Source of the DNA: Oscillospiraceae bacterium
Lineage (GTDB): Bacteria; Bacillota; Clostridia; Oscillospirales; Ruminococcaceae
Reading direction: 5' to 3'
Length of the DNA stretch: 64,000 nt
NCBI GenBank assembly: GCA_015067175.1
Contig: SVMX01000004.1
Coordinates: 62,001 to 126,000, forward strand
A program made the position numbers and the translations under genes. Positions 49,010 to 58,203 of this stretch are shown here, piece after piece (within the stretch, counting starts at the first letter, position 1; every line of letters starts with the position of its first letter). The notes beneath the pieces are model-generated. The model was not told the DNA's origin, made no database searches, and saw nothing but the letters and a program-made list of their open reading frames with translations.

Positions 49010-49891
49010 TTAATTATCCGTGCTCGGAGCTTCGGGCTTCGGCTTTCTTGTTCTCTTTTTAGCGCGCACTGCACCCTCGGGCATCTTTCTCTGAAGTATC
49101 TTTGTAAGCGCCTCCTTAGAAAGACCGCGGGTAAGCTGACCATTCTCCGCAACGGAGATAGTACCCGTTTCCTCTGATACGACTATAACGAGAGAGTCGG
49201 CGTTCTCACTCATGCCTATCGCAGCTCTGTGACGTGAGCCAAGGTCGCTCGAAAGATACTGGTCCTTGTTAGTATTGGGCAAAAAGCAGCCCGCAGCGTA
49301 TATTCTGTTATCGCGGATAACAACAGCTCCGTCATGAAGCGGTGCCTTGTTATAAAACAGGTTACAGAACAGATCGGGCTCGGGAGCAGCGTTGATAATG
49401 GTAGCTTTCTCGGTGATATCGCCTATCTTAGTCTGCCTCTCAACAACTATCAGTGCGCCTGTTTTTGTCATGTGAAGCCGCTCGCACGCCTCTGCGATAC
49501 CTGCGATCGCCTCATCGCGCGCACGGCTGCTCTGTACATCGGAATCCGCACCAAGCGAAATATTCGGCACCTTTGCACGTCCCACACGTTCAAGGATACG
49601 GCGCAGCTCGGGCTGAAACACAACAACTATCGCAATAATTCCGACCTGGAAGAAGTTCTCGAATATAAAGCTCATTACCTTAAGCTGACATACCTGCACA
49701 ACCATAAACATGAGCACAAGGATAAGTATACCCTTCATAAGCTGCTCTGCTCGTGTTTCCTTCATCAGCTTTATGACCATGTAAACAAGATAAGTAAGCA
49801 GCAGGATATCAATGATATCAAAAAAAGTTATTGATAAAACCACTCGGACAAGGTTTTGAAAAATATCCGATATATATGTCATAACGTCCAA
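49010..49891 (-). CDS. cdaA: Diadenylate cyclase CdaA
   Basis: Three N-terminal TMs; FQPELRRILERVGR, APLHDGAVVIRDNRI (DGA), LGSRHRAAIGMSE (RHR). Confidence 0.96.
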   Translation of the reverse strand: MDVMTYISDIFQNLVRVVLSITFFDIIDILLLTYLVYMVIKLMKETRAEQLMKGILILVLMFMVVQVCQLKVMSFIFENFFQVGIIAIVVVFQPELRRILERVGRAKVPNISLGADSDVQSSRARDEAIAGIAEACERLHMTKTGALIVVERQTKIGDITEKATIINAAPEPDLFCNLFYNKAPLHDGAVVIRDNRIYAAGCFLPNTNKDQYLSSDLGSRHRAAIGMSENADSLVIVVSEETGTISVAENGQLTRGLSKEALTKILQRKMPEGAVRAKKRTRKPKPEAPSTDN

Positions 49892-50059
49892 CGTTTTCTC
49901 TCCCTTTATATCTATGTATTTACCGCGCGCAAGGCGCAGTATCCCCTATATTATATTTTAACATAAATTCATAGAAATGCAAGGGATTTTACTGCAATTT
50001 ACAAAATTTTCTCAAAAAAATACGGCGAAACTTGTCGTTTTCGCCGTACCTTTATGTAA

Positions 50060-50770
50060 TTATTCGCTCGCACGCTTCAGTGCGTATTCTACTGCCTCAT
50101 TGAGAGTGCCCTGCAAGAACGCCGAATAGTCGGAATTTGCGGGATTTTCAAGAAACTCCGTCACAAGATACACATTCATTCCCGCCTGCGCCGCCGCCAT
50201 ATCCTCGGATACGTTGTTGCCTATCATAAGGCACTCGGCAGGGTCGAGCGACAGCTTTTCTGCTATCTCCTTGTAATACGCAGGCTGAGGCTTGCAGTAG
50301 GTGCTGTTTGAATAATCGGTGACATACTCAAAATCATCATAATCCAGTCCCACCCATTTCAGACGGGTCTTAAATGCATTGGTCGGAAAAACAGGATTTG
50401 TCGCAAGCACAAGTCTGAGACCTGCCGCTTTCAGCTTTTCAATAAGCGCTCTGCGGTCAGCCTCTTTTTTCAGCACAACTTTAACTCCATCAAACTCCTT
50501 GGTGTAAAACTCGTCGCAAAGCGGCTTCGCATCGGGAAGTCCCTGCATCATTTCTCTGAAAACTTCCCAGAATATCTCAACGTTAAGACGCGAGCCATCG
50601 TTTTTCACCATGCCCTTTGTGCCTGCCCATATAGCCTTTACCGTTTCATCGGGCTGATAGCCGAGAGGGCTGAGCTTTTTGCACAGAAGACCGAAATAAA
50701 CCTTTACAAAATCCTCCTGATAAAGCGGGAGGAGCGTTCCGTCAAGGTCAAACAGTACTGTCTTTATCAT
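50060..50770 (-). CDS. HAD-family hydrolase
   Basis: MIKTVLFDLDGTLLPL, LVLATNPVFP, CLMIGNNVSEDMAAAQAGMNVYLVTE. Confidence 0.9.
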   Translation of the reverse strand: MIKTVLFDLDGTLLPLYQEDFVKVYFGLLCKKLSPLGYQPDETVKAIWAGTKGMVKNDGSRLNVEIFWEVFREMMQGLPDAKPLCDEFYTKEFDGVKVVLKKEADRRALIEKLKAAGLRLVLATNPVFPTNAFKTRLKWVGLDYDDFEYVTDYSNSTYCKPQPAYYKEIAEKLSLDPAECLMIGNNVSEDMAAAQAGMNVYLVTEFLENPANSDYSAFLQGTLNEAVEYALKRASE

Positions 50771-51689
50771 CGCTTTTCCTTTCCGTCTTACGTCTTGCAA
50801 GAATCTCACGCTGACGCTTAAGCTTTTTGTCATAGGAGGCTATCGCCTCATCATCTGCGCGGTAGATGGTTCTTGCCGCCGTCCACAGCACAGCGGAAGC
50901 CTTTTTGCAGCTAAGCTTCACAAGGAACTTTCCGTGCTCCGCGCACTCTGCGATATTGCTCTTTCTGCCGCCACCAAATGACAGCCACTCGTACGGCTTC
51001 ATTATCTGCTGGCAATCGGGACACGGAATGTCCCTCACGCGCGCGTCTGAAAGCACTTCGCGGTAATCCTTGATGTTCTTGATAACATCTCGGCGAAGCG
51101 GTATCCTCGCTCCTGCAGACATACAGGAATACTCTGCAAGACCATTTTGCATATCAAGTCTGCGGCACACCTCATAGGTAAACCATGCGTCGTTCATTGC
51201 GTCATGTGCCTGAACTTCCATAGGTATCTGCAGGCGCTCGACTGCGTCTGACAGCGACCACTGCGTGCGCTCGTTGTCTATCTGATTTTTGTAGATAAGC
51301 TGAAGATTGATATAGTCGCTTCCCCATGACGGGTCAAGTCCGTGCAGCGCCATGTTATCCGACAGCATCGCAACATCATCAAAGCCCCATGTTATAAAGC
51401 GGAAATCATCACCACACCACTCCTTGAAGCGCTGAAATGCTTCGGGAAATTTTTCACCTGCGGCAAGCTGCTCATTGGTGATGCCTGTTATCTTTTCAAC
51501 ATGGCGGTTCATCTTTTTGTAGTATTTCGGCGCGATATTAAGCTTCATCTTATCAATAAGATTAAAGCTCTCGTCAGTCTTTACCGCACCGATCTGGATA
51601 ACCTCACCGCGAAGCACCACAGGCGACTGCACCACGCGTGAGCGGTCAAGTGCCTGATTCCACTCCATATCTAAAATAATGTAGTTCAT
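50748..51689 (-). CDS. DnaQ-like 3'-5' exonuclease domain protein
   Basis: MNYIILDMEWNQALD, GEVIQIGAVKTDE, VQAHDAMNDAWFTYEVCRRL; C-terminal CPDCQ zinc-ribbon-like part. Confidence 0.9.
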   Translation of the reverse strand: MNYIILDMEWNQALDRSRVVQSPVVLRGEVIQIGAVKTDESFNLIDKMKLNIAPKYYKKMNRHVEKITGITNEQLAAGEKFPEAFQRFKEWCGDDFRFITWGFDDVAMLSDNMALHGLDPSWGSDYINLQLIYKNQIDNERTQWSLSDAVERLQIPMEVQAHDAMNDAWFTYEVCRRLDMQNGLAEYSCMSAGARIPLRRDVIKNIKDYREVLSDARVRDIPCPDCQQIMKPYEWLSFGGGRKSNIAECAEHGKFLVKLSCKKASAVLWTAARTIYRADDEAIASYDKKLKRQREILARRKTERKSDDKDSTV

Positions 51690-51713
51690 TTTTATCCCTT
51701 GTTTATATAATAT

Positions 51714-51868
51714 AATTAGGAATTAGTAGTGAGGAATGAGGAATTTATGAATCCGCTGTCGCGGATTTATCAAGATCATCGCGAAATTTCAGCGTTTGCA
51801 CGCGGCAGTATTGATATCGATCAACAACCGCACCATAATTCTTCATTCCTAATTTCTAATTCCTAATT
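51714..51868. mobile_element. MITE-like 155-bp element with inverted terminal repeats
   Basis: Left AATTAGGAATTAGTAGTGAGGAATGAGGAATT versus reverse complement of right AATTAGGAATTAGAAATTAGGAATGAAGAATT (28/32 identical); no ORF; ends next to the stop codon of the ABC-F gene. Confidence 0.75.
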
Positions 51869-51871
51869 GCT

Positions 51872-53485
51872 TTAAAGCATCAGCTTTCCGCCGACATTCT
51901 CCTTGCGCCATTCAACGAACTCATCATATGTGCCCATTCGGTCGTAGCAGCCGTTTTCGGTTATCTCGATTATACGATTTGCAGCGGTCTGAAGTATCTC
52001 ATGGTCGTGAGAAGCAAACAGGATATTTCCCTTGTACTCGGAAAGACCGTTGTTTACCGCGGTTATGCTTTCAAGGTCGAGATGGTTTGTGGGACGGTCA
52101 AGGATAAGCACATTGCTCTGGAAAAGCATCATGCGTGAGAACATACAGCGCACCTTCTCGCCTCCCGACAGCACGTTTACAGGCTTAAATACATCGTCGC
52201 CGCTGAACAGCATACGTCCGAGGAAGCCACGCAGATAGCTCTCAGTTTCGTCCTTTGAGTACTGACGCATCCAGTCGAGAATAGACAGCTCGCAGTCGTT
52301 GAAGAACGCACTGTTGTCGTTCGGGAAGTAGCTTACAGAAGTCGTGCTTCCCCACTTGTAGCTGCCCTCATCAGGCTCAAGCTCGCCCATGAGTATCTTA
52401 AACAACGTTGTGACAGCTATCTCATTGCTGCCTATAAACGCTATCTTGTCGTTTCTGCCAACGGTAAAGCTGACATCATTAAGCACCTTGACACCGTCAA
52501 CAGTCTTGGAAATGCCAGACACCTGCAGGATATCCTTACCTACCTCACGCTCAATATCAAAGCCGATATAGGGATATTTTCTTGAAGACGCAGGAAGCTC
52601 CTCTACCGTCAGCTTGTCGATGAGCTTTCTTCTGGAGGTTGCCTGCTTAGACTTGGATTTGTTTGCGGAGAAGCGTGCAATAAAGTTCTGCAGCTCCTTT
52701 ATCTTTTCCTCTGCGCGCTTGTTCTGCTGCTTTATCATACGCTGGATAAGCTGCGATGACTCGTACCAGAACTCGTAGTTTCCGACATACATCTTAATTT
52801 TGCCGTAGTCGATATCAACGATATGAGTACATACATTGTTGAGGAAGTGACGGTCATGAGATACAACGATAACTGTACCGAAATACTCCGCAAGGAAGTC
52901 CTCAAGCCACGAAACCGCGTCAATGTCAAGATGGTTTGTAGGCTCGTCCATGAGGATTATATCGGGATTTCCGAAAAGACACTGTGCAAGCAGCACCTTT
53001 ACCTTTTCGTTACCTGTAAGGCTGTCCATCTTCTGATAAAGTATCTCCTCGGGAAGTCCCAGACCTTGAATGAGCTTAGAAGCGTCAGACTCAGCCTCCC
53101 AGCCGTTAAGCTCTGCAAACTCCGCTTCAAGCTGAGCCGCCTTGTCGCCGTCCTCCTCGGAAAATTCCTCTTTGGCATACAGCGCGTCCTTTTCCTGAAT
53201 GATATCATAAAGGCGCTTGTTGCCCATGATAACGGTATCCTGTACGGTGTACTCATCATATGCGTAATGGTCCTGCTTCAGCACACTCATACGAAGCTCC
53301 TCGGGCATGGAAACGCTGCCCTTTGTCGGCTCAAGCTCGCCGCAAAGCGCTTTCAGAAATGTGGATTTGCCCGCGCCGTTTGCACCGATAACGCCGTAGC
53401 AGTTACCCGGTGTAAATTTAAGCTCAACATCTTTAAACAAAAGCTGTCCGCCGAAGCTGATGCTGAGATTGGAAACTGTGATCAA
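51872..53485 (-). CDS. ABC-F family ATPase
   Basis: Two Walker A/signature/Walker B sets: GANGAGKSTFLKAL, LMDEPTNHLDIDAVSWLE; LSGGEKVRCMFSRMM, LDRPTNHLDLESI. Confidence 0.94.
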   Translation of the reverse strand: MITVSNLSISFGGQLLFKDVELKFTPGNCYGVIGANGAGKSTFLKALCGELEPTKGSVSMPEELRMSVLKQDHYAYDEYTVQDTVIMGNKRLYDIIQEKDALYAKEEFSEEDGDKAAQLEAEFAELNGWEAESDASKLIQGLGLPEEILYQKMDSLTGNEKVKVLLAQCLFGNPDIILMDEPTNHLDIDAVSWLEDFLAEYFGTVIVVSHDRHFLNNVCTHIVDIDYGKIKMYVGNYEFWYESSQLIQRMIKQQNKRAEEKIKELQNFIARFSANKSKSKQATSRRKLIDKLTVEELPASSRKYPYIGFDIEREVGKDILQVSGISKTVDGVKVLNDVSFTVGRNDKIAFIGSNEIAVTTLFKILMGELEPDEGSYKWGSTTSVSYFPNDNSAFFNDCELSILDWMRQYSKDETESYLRGFLGRMLFSGDDVFKPVNVLSGGEKVRCMFSRMMLFQSNVLILDRPTNHLDLESITAVNNGLSEYKGNILFASHDHEILQTAANRIIEITENGCYDRMGTYDEFVEWRKENVGGKLML

Positions 53486-53524
53486 TTCATCGTTCTCCTT
53501 TATTTTGGTTATTTCTAATGCGAG

Positions 53525-53580
53525 GACACGGCTGTGTCCGTTTTATAATCACACCATAGGGCACGGCAAGCCGTGCCCTT
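53525..53580. repeat. Double hairpin, REP-like
   Basis: GGACACGGCTGTGTCC (53525-53540) and AGGGCACGGCAAGCCGTGCCCT (53559-53580). Confidence 0.6.
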
Positions 53581-53590
53581 ACGGATATTA

Positions 53591-54862
53591 TCAGATTGCC
53601 TTAAACGCCTGCTCGATATCTGCAATGATATCGTCAACGTTCTCAAGCCCTACAGAGAAGCGGATAAGACCGCCGTCGATACCTGCCGCAACAAGCTGCT
53701 CGTCAGTGAGCTGTCTGTGAGTTGCGGAAGCAGGGTGAAGCACGCAGGTGCGGATATCCGCAACGTGCACCTCGTTGGAAGCAAGCTTCAGGCTGTCCAT
53801 GAACTTAACAGCTGTGCTTCTGCCGCCCTTGATGGAGAACGAGATAACACCGCTTGTGCCGAGAGGCAGATACTTCTTTGCAAGTGCGTTCTGCTTAGAC
53901 GAAGCAAGCGCGGGATATGTCACAAACTCAGCCTTGCCGCTGTTTTCGATATACTGTGCTACCTTGATAGCGTTCTCACAGTAGCGCTGCATACGAACTG
54001 CGAGAGTTTCAAGACCGAGGTTCAGCAGGAAAGAGCTATGAGCCGCGGGATAGCAGCCGAAATCTCTCATAAGCTGCATTCTTGCCTTTACGATATAAGG
54101 CGCAAATGCGTAATCTCTTGTGTATACTGTGCCGTGGTAGCTCTCATCAGGCTCAGTCATGCAGGGGAACTTGCCGCTTGTCCAGTCGAACTTGCCGCTG
54201 TCAACGATAACGCCGCCGCACTGAACCGCATGACCGTCCATGTACTTAGATGTAGAGTGGATAACGATGTCTGCACCCCACTCGATAGGTCTGCACAGGA
54301 TAGGTGTAGCAAAGGTATTGTCGATGATGAGCGGTACGCCGTGCGCATGAGCGACCTTTGCCCACATCTCGATATCAAGAACTGTGATAGCGGGGTTTGC
54401 GAGAGTTTCGCCGAATACTGCCTTTGTGTTCTCCTTGAATGCAGCGGAAAGCTCTTCCTCGGTAGCGTCGTGCTCAACGAAGATACATTCGATGCCCATT
54501 CTTTTAAGAGTAACGGCGAACAGGTTGATAGTGCCGCCGTAGATAGAAGCGGAAGCAATAAAGCTGTCGCCTGCCTGACAAATATTCAGGATAGACAGCA
54601 GAGAAGCAGCCTGACCGCTTGATGTGCACATAGCAGCAACACCGCCCTCCAGCGCTGCGATCTTCTTCTCAACGCAGTCTGTGGTGGGATTCTCAAAGCG
54701 GGAATAGATAAGGCTCTTTGTGGGGTCGTCAAATACTGCCGCAACGTCGTCGGTGGAGTCGTATACATAAGTGGTGCTCTGTACGATGGGCATTACTCTC
54801 GGCTCTCCGTTTTTGGGAGTATAGCCCTCATGTAAGCATTGTGTTTCGATCTTCATAATCAT
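53591..54862 (-). CDS. O-acetylhomoserine aminocarboxypropyltransferase/sulfhydrylase family PLP enzyme
   Basis: IETQCLHEGYTPKNGEPRVMPIVQSTTYVYDS, YSRFENPTTDCVEKKIAALEGG, VIHSTSKYMDGHAVQCGGVIVD. Confidence 0.93.
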   Translation of the reverse strand: MIMKIETQCLHEGYTPKNGEPRVMPIVQSTTYVYDSTDDVAAVFDDPTKSLIYSRFENPTTDCVEKKIAALEGGVAAMCTSSGQAASLLSILNICQAGDSFIASASIYGGTINLFAVTLKRMGIECIFVEHDATEEELSAAFKENTKAVFGETLANPAITVLDIEMWAKVAHAHGVPLIIDNTFATPILCRPIEWGADIVIHSTSKYMDGHAVQCGGVIVDSGKFDWTSGKFPCMTEPDESYHGTVYTRDYAFAPYIVKARMQLMRDFGCYPAAHSSFLLNLGLETLAVRMQRYCENAIKVAQYIENSGKAEFVTYPALASSKQNALAKKYLPLGTSGVISFSIKGGRSTAVKFMDSLKLASNEVHVADIRTCVLHPASATHRQLTDEQLVAAGIDGGLIRFSVGLENVDDIIADIEQAFKAI

Positions 54863-55037
54863 GTCTTCCTTTCGTATAGTAATAAATATACATTTTTTAT
54901 TATAGCACAAGTCTACCTATTTTACAAGCGTTATTTTTCAATTTCCGCGATATGACTAATATCAGCCGTAAATATCGAATAATACCAAGCAAAACCGCCA
55001 TAATATTGCCAATTGATAAAGAACGGAGCGTACAAAA

Positions 55038-55712
55038 GTGACTATAATACTTATTCGCGCCTGCATACTTTATGCGGTGATAACATTCGCACTGAGGCTT
55101 ATGGGAAAGCGACAGCTCGGCGAGCTTCAGCCATCGGAGCTTGTGGTGACTATACTGATATCGAATATCGCCTCAATACCCGTCGAGGACTCCTCGGTGC
55201 CTATGCTTCTGGGAATAATTCCGATATTCACGCTGGTCTGCCTTGACGTTATAATGTCAACCATTATGATGAAATCTCCGCGGTTCAGAAAGCTTATCAT
55301 AGGCTCGCCGCGCATAATAATCTCCGAGGGCGTGATACAGCAAAAAGAGATGAAGCGCCTGCGCTACACCGTTGACGATCTTGTGGAAGCAATGCGCGAA
55401 CAGCAGATCTTCGATATCGGAGAGGTATACTACGCCATAGTTGAAACCACGGGCAAGATAAATTTCCTGCAAAAAAAGGATCACCAATCCGCTACACGCG
55501 CCGATGTCGGTCACGGAGGCTCAAGCTACGACCCGCCCTCCGTCATAATCCGCGACGGGGTTAAGGACGAGGAACAGCTCGATCTGCTGGGTCTTGGACA
55601 GGGTTGGCTGAACAAACAGCTTCGCGACAATAATGTAAGCACCAAGGACGTATTCCTCATGACAGCGGATAAGAACGGAAGCACTATTCTGATAAAAAAG
55701 GCGGTGAATTGA
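55038..55712 (+). CDS. DUF421 (YetF-type) membrane protein
   Basis: ALRLMGKRQLGELQPSELVVTILISNIASIPVEDSSVPMLLGIIPI; IISEGVIQQKEMKRLRYTVDDLVEAMREQQIFDIGEVYYAIVETTGKINFLQK. Confidence 0.93.
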   Translation: MTIILIRACILYAVITFALRLMGKRQLGELQPSELVVTILISNIASIPVEDSSVPMLLGIIPIFTLVCLDVIMSTIMMKSPRFRKLIIGSPRIIISEGVIQQKEMKRLRYTVDDLVEAMREQQIFDIGEVYYAIVETTGKINFLQKKDHQSATRADVGHGGSSYDPPSVIIRDGVKDEEQLDLLGLGQGWLNKQLRDNNVSTKDVFLMTADKNGSTILIKKAVN

Positions 55713-56089
55713 TGAACAGACTTGCGGTAAGCATTTCGATACTTTCTGTCATGGCAGCAGGCTGCGTTATATCGGTATTCGCCACAAACAAAATAACCGA
55801 CGATATGCACGAACACATCAACCTTGTGGAGGAAAGCTTCAAGCGCGGCGAATACAGCCGCAGCGCAGACTACGCAAAGGAGCTTCAGAATATGTGGGAG
55901 GATATGATGGAACACAGTATTCTGATAAACGACCTCGGTCATGCTGTGGAGATAACCTCATCGCTTGCTGAGATAATCTCATTCGCCGAAGCGGAAAACG
56001 ATGAGATATACGCGTCCTGCGACCGCGCGCAGGTTCAGATAGAAATGCTAAGAGATATGCAGACGCCGACCTTTTGGAGGATATTGTAG
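55709..56089 (+). CDS. DUF4363-like protein
   Basis: Overlaps the DUF421 gene by 4 nt; N-terminal TM; helical; typical partner position. Confidence 0.7.
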   Translation: MMNRLAVSISILSVMAAGCVISVFATNKITDDMHEHINLVEESFKRGEYSRSADYAKELQNMWEDMMEHSILINDLGHAVEITSSLAEIISFAEAENDEIYASCDRAQVQIEMLRDMQTPTFWRIL

Positions 56090-56130
56090 TACCGCTTCGC
56101 ACTTTCATTTAAAAAAATTTCAAAACCCTC

Positions 56131-56418
56131 TTGACAAACACTTTCACACGTTGTATAATCAAAGCGTAAACTTAAATGCGTTGACGGGTGCGGCTTTGCC
56201 GCCATACGCCCTACCACCCTTTTCAGAGAGCTGCCGTTTGGTGCGAGGCAGTAAGGACGGAGTGTATGATCCACCCTTAGCAGATGGCTTCAAATGCATT
56301 ATCGCAGAGTAAGGTCATACGGATTTCCACCGTTACAGGGAAGTGCATTGCTGGATGTACAGAGGTTGAGTTTTCGTATATTATCGCCCTCTCTCCATTT
56401 GGTGTGAGGGCGTTTTTT
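56131..56418 (+). ncRNA. Divergent T-box leader (predicted tRNA-Ile, specifier AUC) of ilvA
   Basis: Promoter TTGACA-N17-TATAAT (56131-56159); AGAGAGCTGCCGTTTGGTGCGAGGCAG; TTATCGCAGAGTAAGG specifier region; terminator CGCCCTC...GAGGGCGTTTTTT (56385-56418). Canonical UGGNACCGYGG motif not found. Confidence 0.75.
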
Positions 56419-56475
56419 ATACAGCGAGAGTTTCCGCGTTCTCCTCTGCACACGACATTTTGAGGAGGAATTATT

Positions 56476-57675
56476 ATGCTTACACTCGACAGGATCTACA
56501 AGGCTTCACACGTTCTTAAGGAGGTCATCAGGACTACCGACCTTATCAAAGCGCCGAAGATAAACCCCGACGCGGACGTTTATCTCAAGACCGAAAATCT
56601 TCAGGTCACAGGCTCGTTCAAGGTACGCGGCGCATATTTTAAAATATCGCAGTTGTCTGATGAGGAAAAGGCAAAGGGTGTTATCGCCTGCTCTGCGGGA
56701 AATCACGCTCAGGGCGTTGCTCTCGCCGCAACAAAGGCGGGAATAAAGTCACTCATCTGTCTGCCCGACGGCGCGCCTATCTCTAAGGTCGAAGCAACAA
56801 AATCCTACGGCGCAGAGGTGTGCCTTGTTGAAGGCGTTTACGATGACGCTTATCAGAAAGCACTTCAGCTTCGCGACGAAAAGGGCTATACATTTATCCA
56901 CCCGTTTGACGACGAAAATGTTATCGCAGGACAGGGCACTATCGGACTGGAGCTTCTCGACCAGCTCCCCGACATGGACGCAGTAGTGGTTCCCATCGGC
57001 GGCGGCGGACTTATAAGCGGTGTTGCTTATGCAATAAAGCAGCTTAATCCCAACATCAAGGTATACGGCGTTCAGGCTGCAGGAGCGCCCAGTATGGCTA
57101 ATTCTGTTGCAGATGGCAAGATAGAGCGCCTTGACGGAGTTTCCACCATCGCAGACGGCATCGCCGTGAAAGAGCCGGGTGCGAACACCTTTGAGCTTGT
57201 AAAGGAATATGTTGACGAGATAGTGACCGTCACCGACGATGAGATATCCGGCGCTATCCTCGCGCTTATCGAACAGCAGAAGCTTATCGCAGAGGGCGCA
57301 GGCGCAGTTTCAGTTGCTGCAGTGATGTTCAACAAGGTGCCTGTCAAGGGCAAAAAGGTGGTCTGCCTTGTATCGGGCGGCAACATTGACGTTACGATCC
57401 TCTCGCGCGTTATCCGCCGCGGTCTTGTAAAATCGGGAAGAAACTGCCTGCTAACCATTCAGCTTGTTGATAAGCCCGGTCAGCTTACAGGCGTAGCTTC
57501 CATAATCGCAAAGCTTGGCGGCAACGTTACCGCAGTCCACCATGAGCGCGCCGACGCAAACAGCGATATCAACGGCTGCTTTTTGCGCATACAGCTTGAA
57601 ACAAGAAATTTCGAGCATCTTAACGAGATAAAACAGGCTCTTTCAGATAAGGGCTTTAAAATAGTTGCATCTTAA
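56476..57675 (+). CDS. ilvA: Threonine ammonia-lyase with C-terminal ACT domain
   Basis: VYLKTENLQVTGSFKVRGAYFKI, CSAGNHAQGVALAA, GGGGLISGVAYAIK, ACT region LLTIQLVDKPGQLTGVASIIAKLGGNV. Confidence 0.95.
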   Translation: MLTLDRIYKASHVLKEVIRTTDLIKAPKINPDADVYLKTENLQVTGSFKVRGAYFKISQLSDEEKAKGVIACSAGNHAQGVALAATKAGIKSLICLPDGAPISKVEATKSYGAEVCLVEGVYDDAYQKALQLRDEKGYTFIHPFDDENVIAGQGTIGLELLDQLPDMDAVVVPIGGGGLISGVAYAIKQLNPNIKVYGVQAAGAPSMANSVADGKIERLDGVSTIADGIAVKEPGANTFELVKEYVDEIVTVTDDEISGAILALIEQQKLIAEGAGAVSVAAVMFNKVPVKGKKVVCLVSGGNIDVTILSRVIRRGLVKSGRNCLLTIQLVDKPGQLTGVASIIAKLGGNVTAVHHERADANSDINGCFLRIQLETRNFEHLNEIKQALSDKGFKIVAS

Positions 57676-57689
57676 CAGGAGGAACAAAC

Positions 57690-58067
57690 ATGAAAACTAT
57701 AAGCACAAGCAACGCACCCGCAGCAATCGGCCCGTACAGTCAGGCTAAGATCACAGAAAACCTGCTGTTTGCATCGGGACAGATAGCTATAGTCCCCTCT
57801 ACAGGCGAGATTATTGATGGCGGCATTGAAGCGCAGACAACGCAGATATGCGAGAATATAAAAGCAATCCTCAGCGAAGCAGGACTTACATTCGACAATG
57901 TTGTAAAGACCACCTGCTATCTGCATGATATCGCAGATTTTGCAGCGTTTAACGCAGTGTATGCTGAGTATTTCACAGCAAAGCCCGCAAGAAGCTGCGT
58001 AGGAGGGCTTGACCTGCCCAAAGGCGTGCTTGCCGAAGTGGAGATAATTGCTGAGCTAAAAGCGTAA
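57690..58067 (+). CDS. RidA family enamine/imine deaminase
   Basis: APAAIGPYSQAKITENLLFASGQIAI, TTCYLHDIADFAAFNAVYAEYF, PARSCVGGLDLPKGVLAEVEIIAE. Confidence 0.95.
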   Translation: MKTISTSNAPAAIGPYSQAKITENLLFASGQIAIVPSTGEIIDGGIEAQTTQICENIKAILSEAGLTFDNVVKTTCYLHDIADFAAFNAVYAEYFTAKPARSCVGGLDLPKGVLAEVEIIAELKA

Positions 58068-58203
58068 ATTCATTAGCTAGCCCGAAATGTGATATTTTTC
58101 GGAGAATTGCAGAAAACCCCTTTATTTTTTTGATTATCTGTAGTATAATAATCAAGTAATGCGTTTTCGCAGCAGCTATTAATTATCACTCAGAGGTGGA
58201 AAA

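Noticed and set aside
54863-55037. SAM riboswitch upstream of the metY-like gene
   Set aside because: The upstream region is short and AT-rich and shows none of the SAM-I/SAM-II conserved core.
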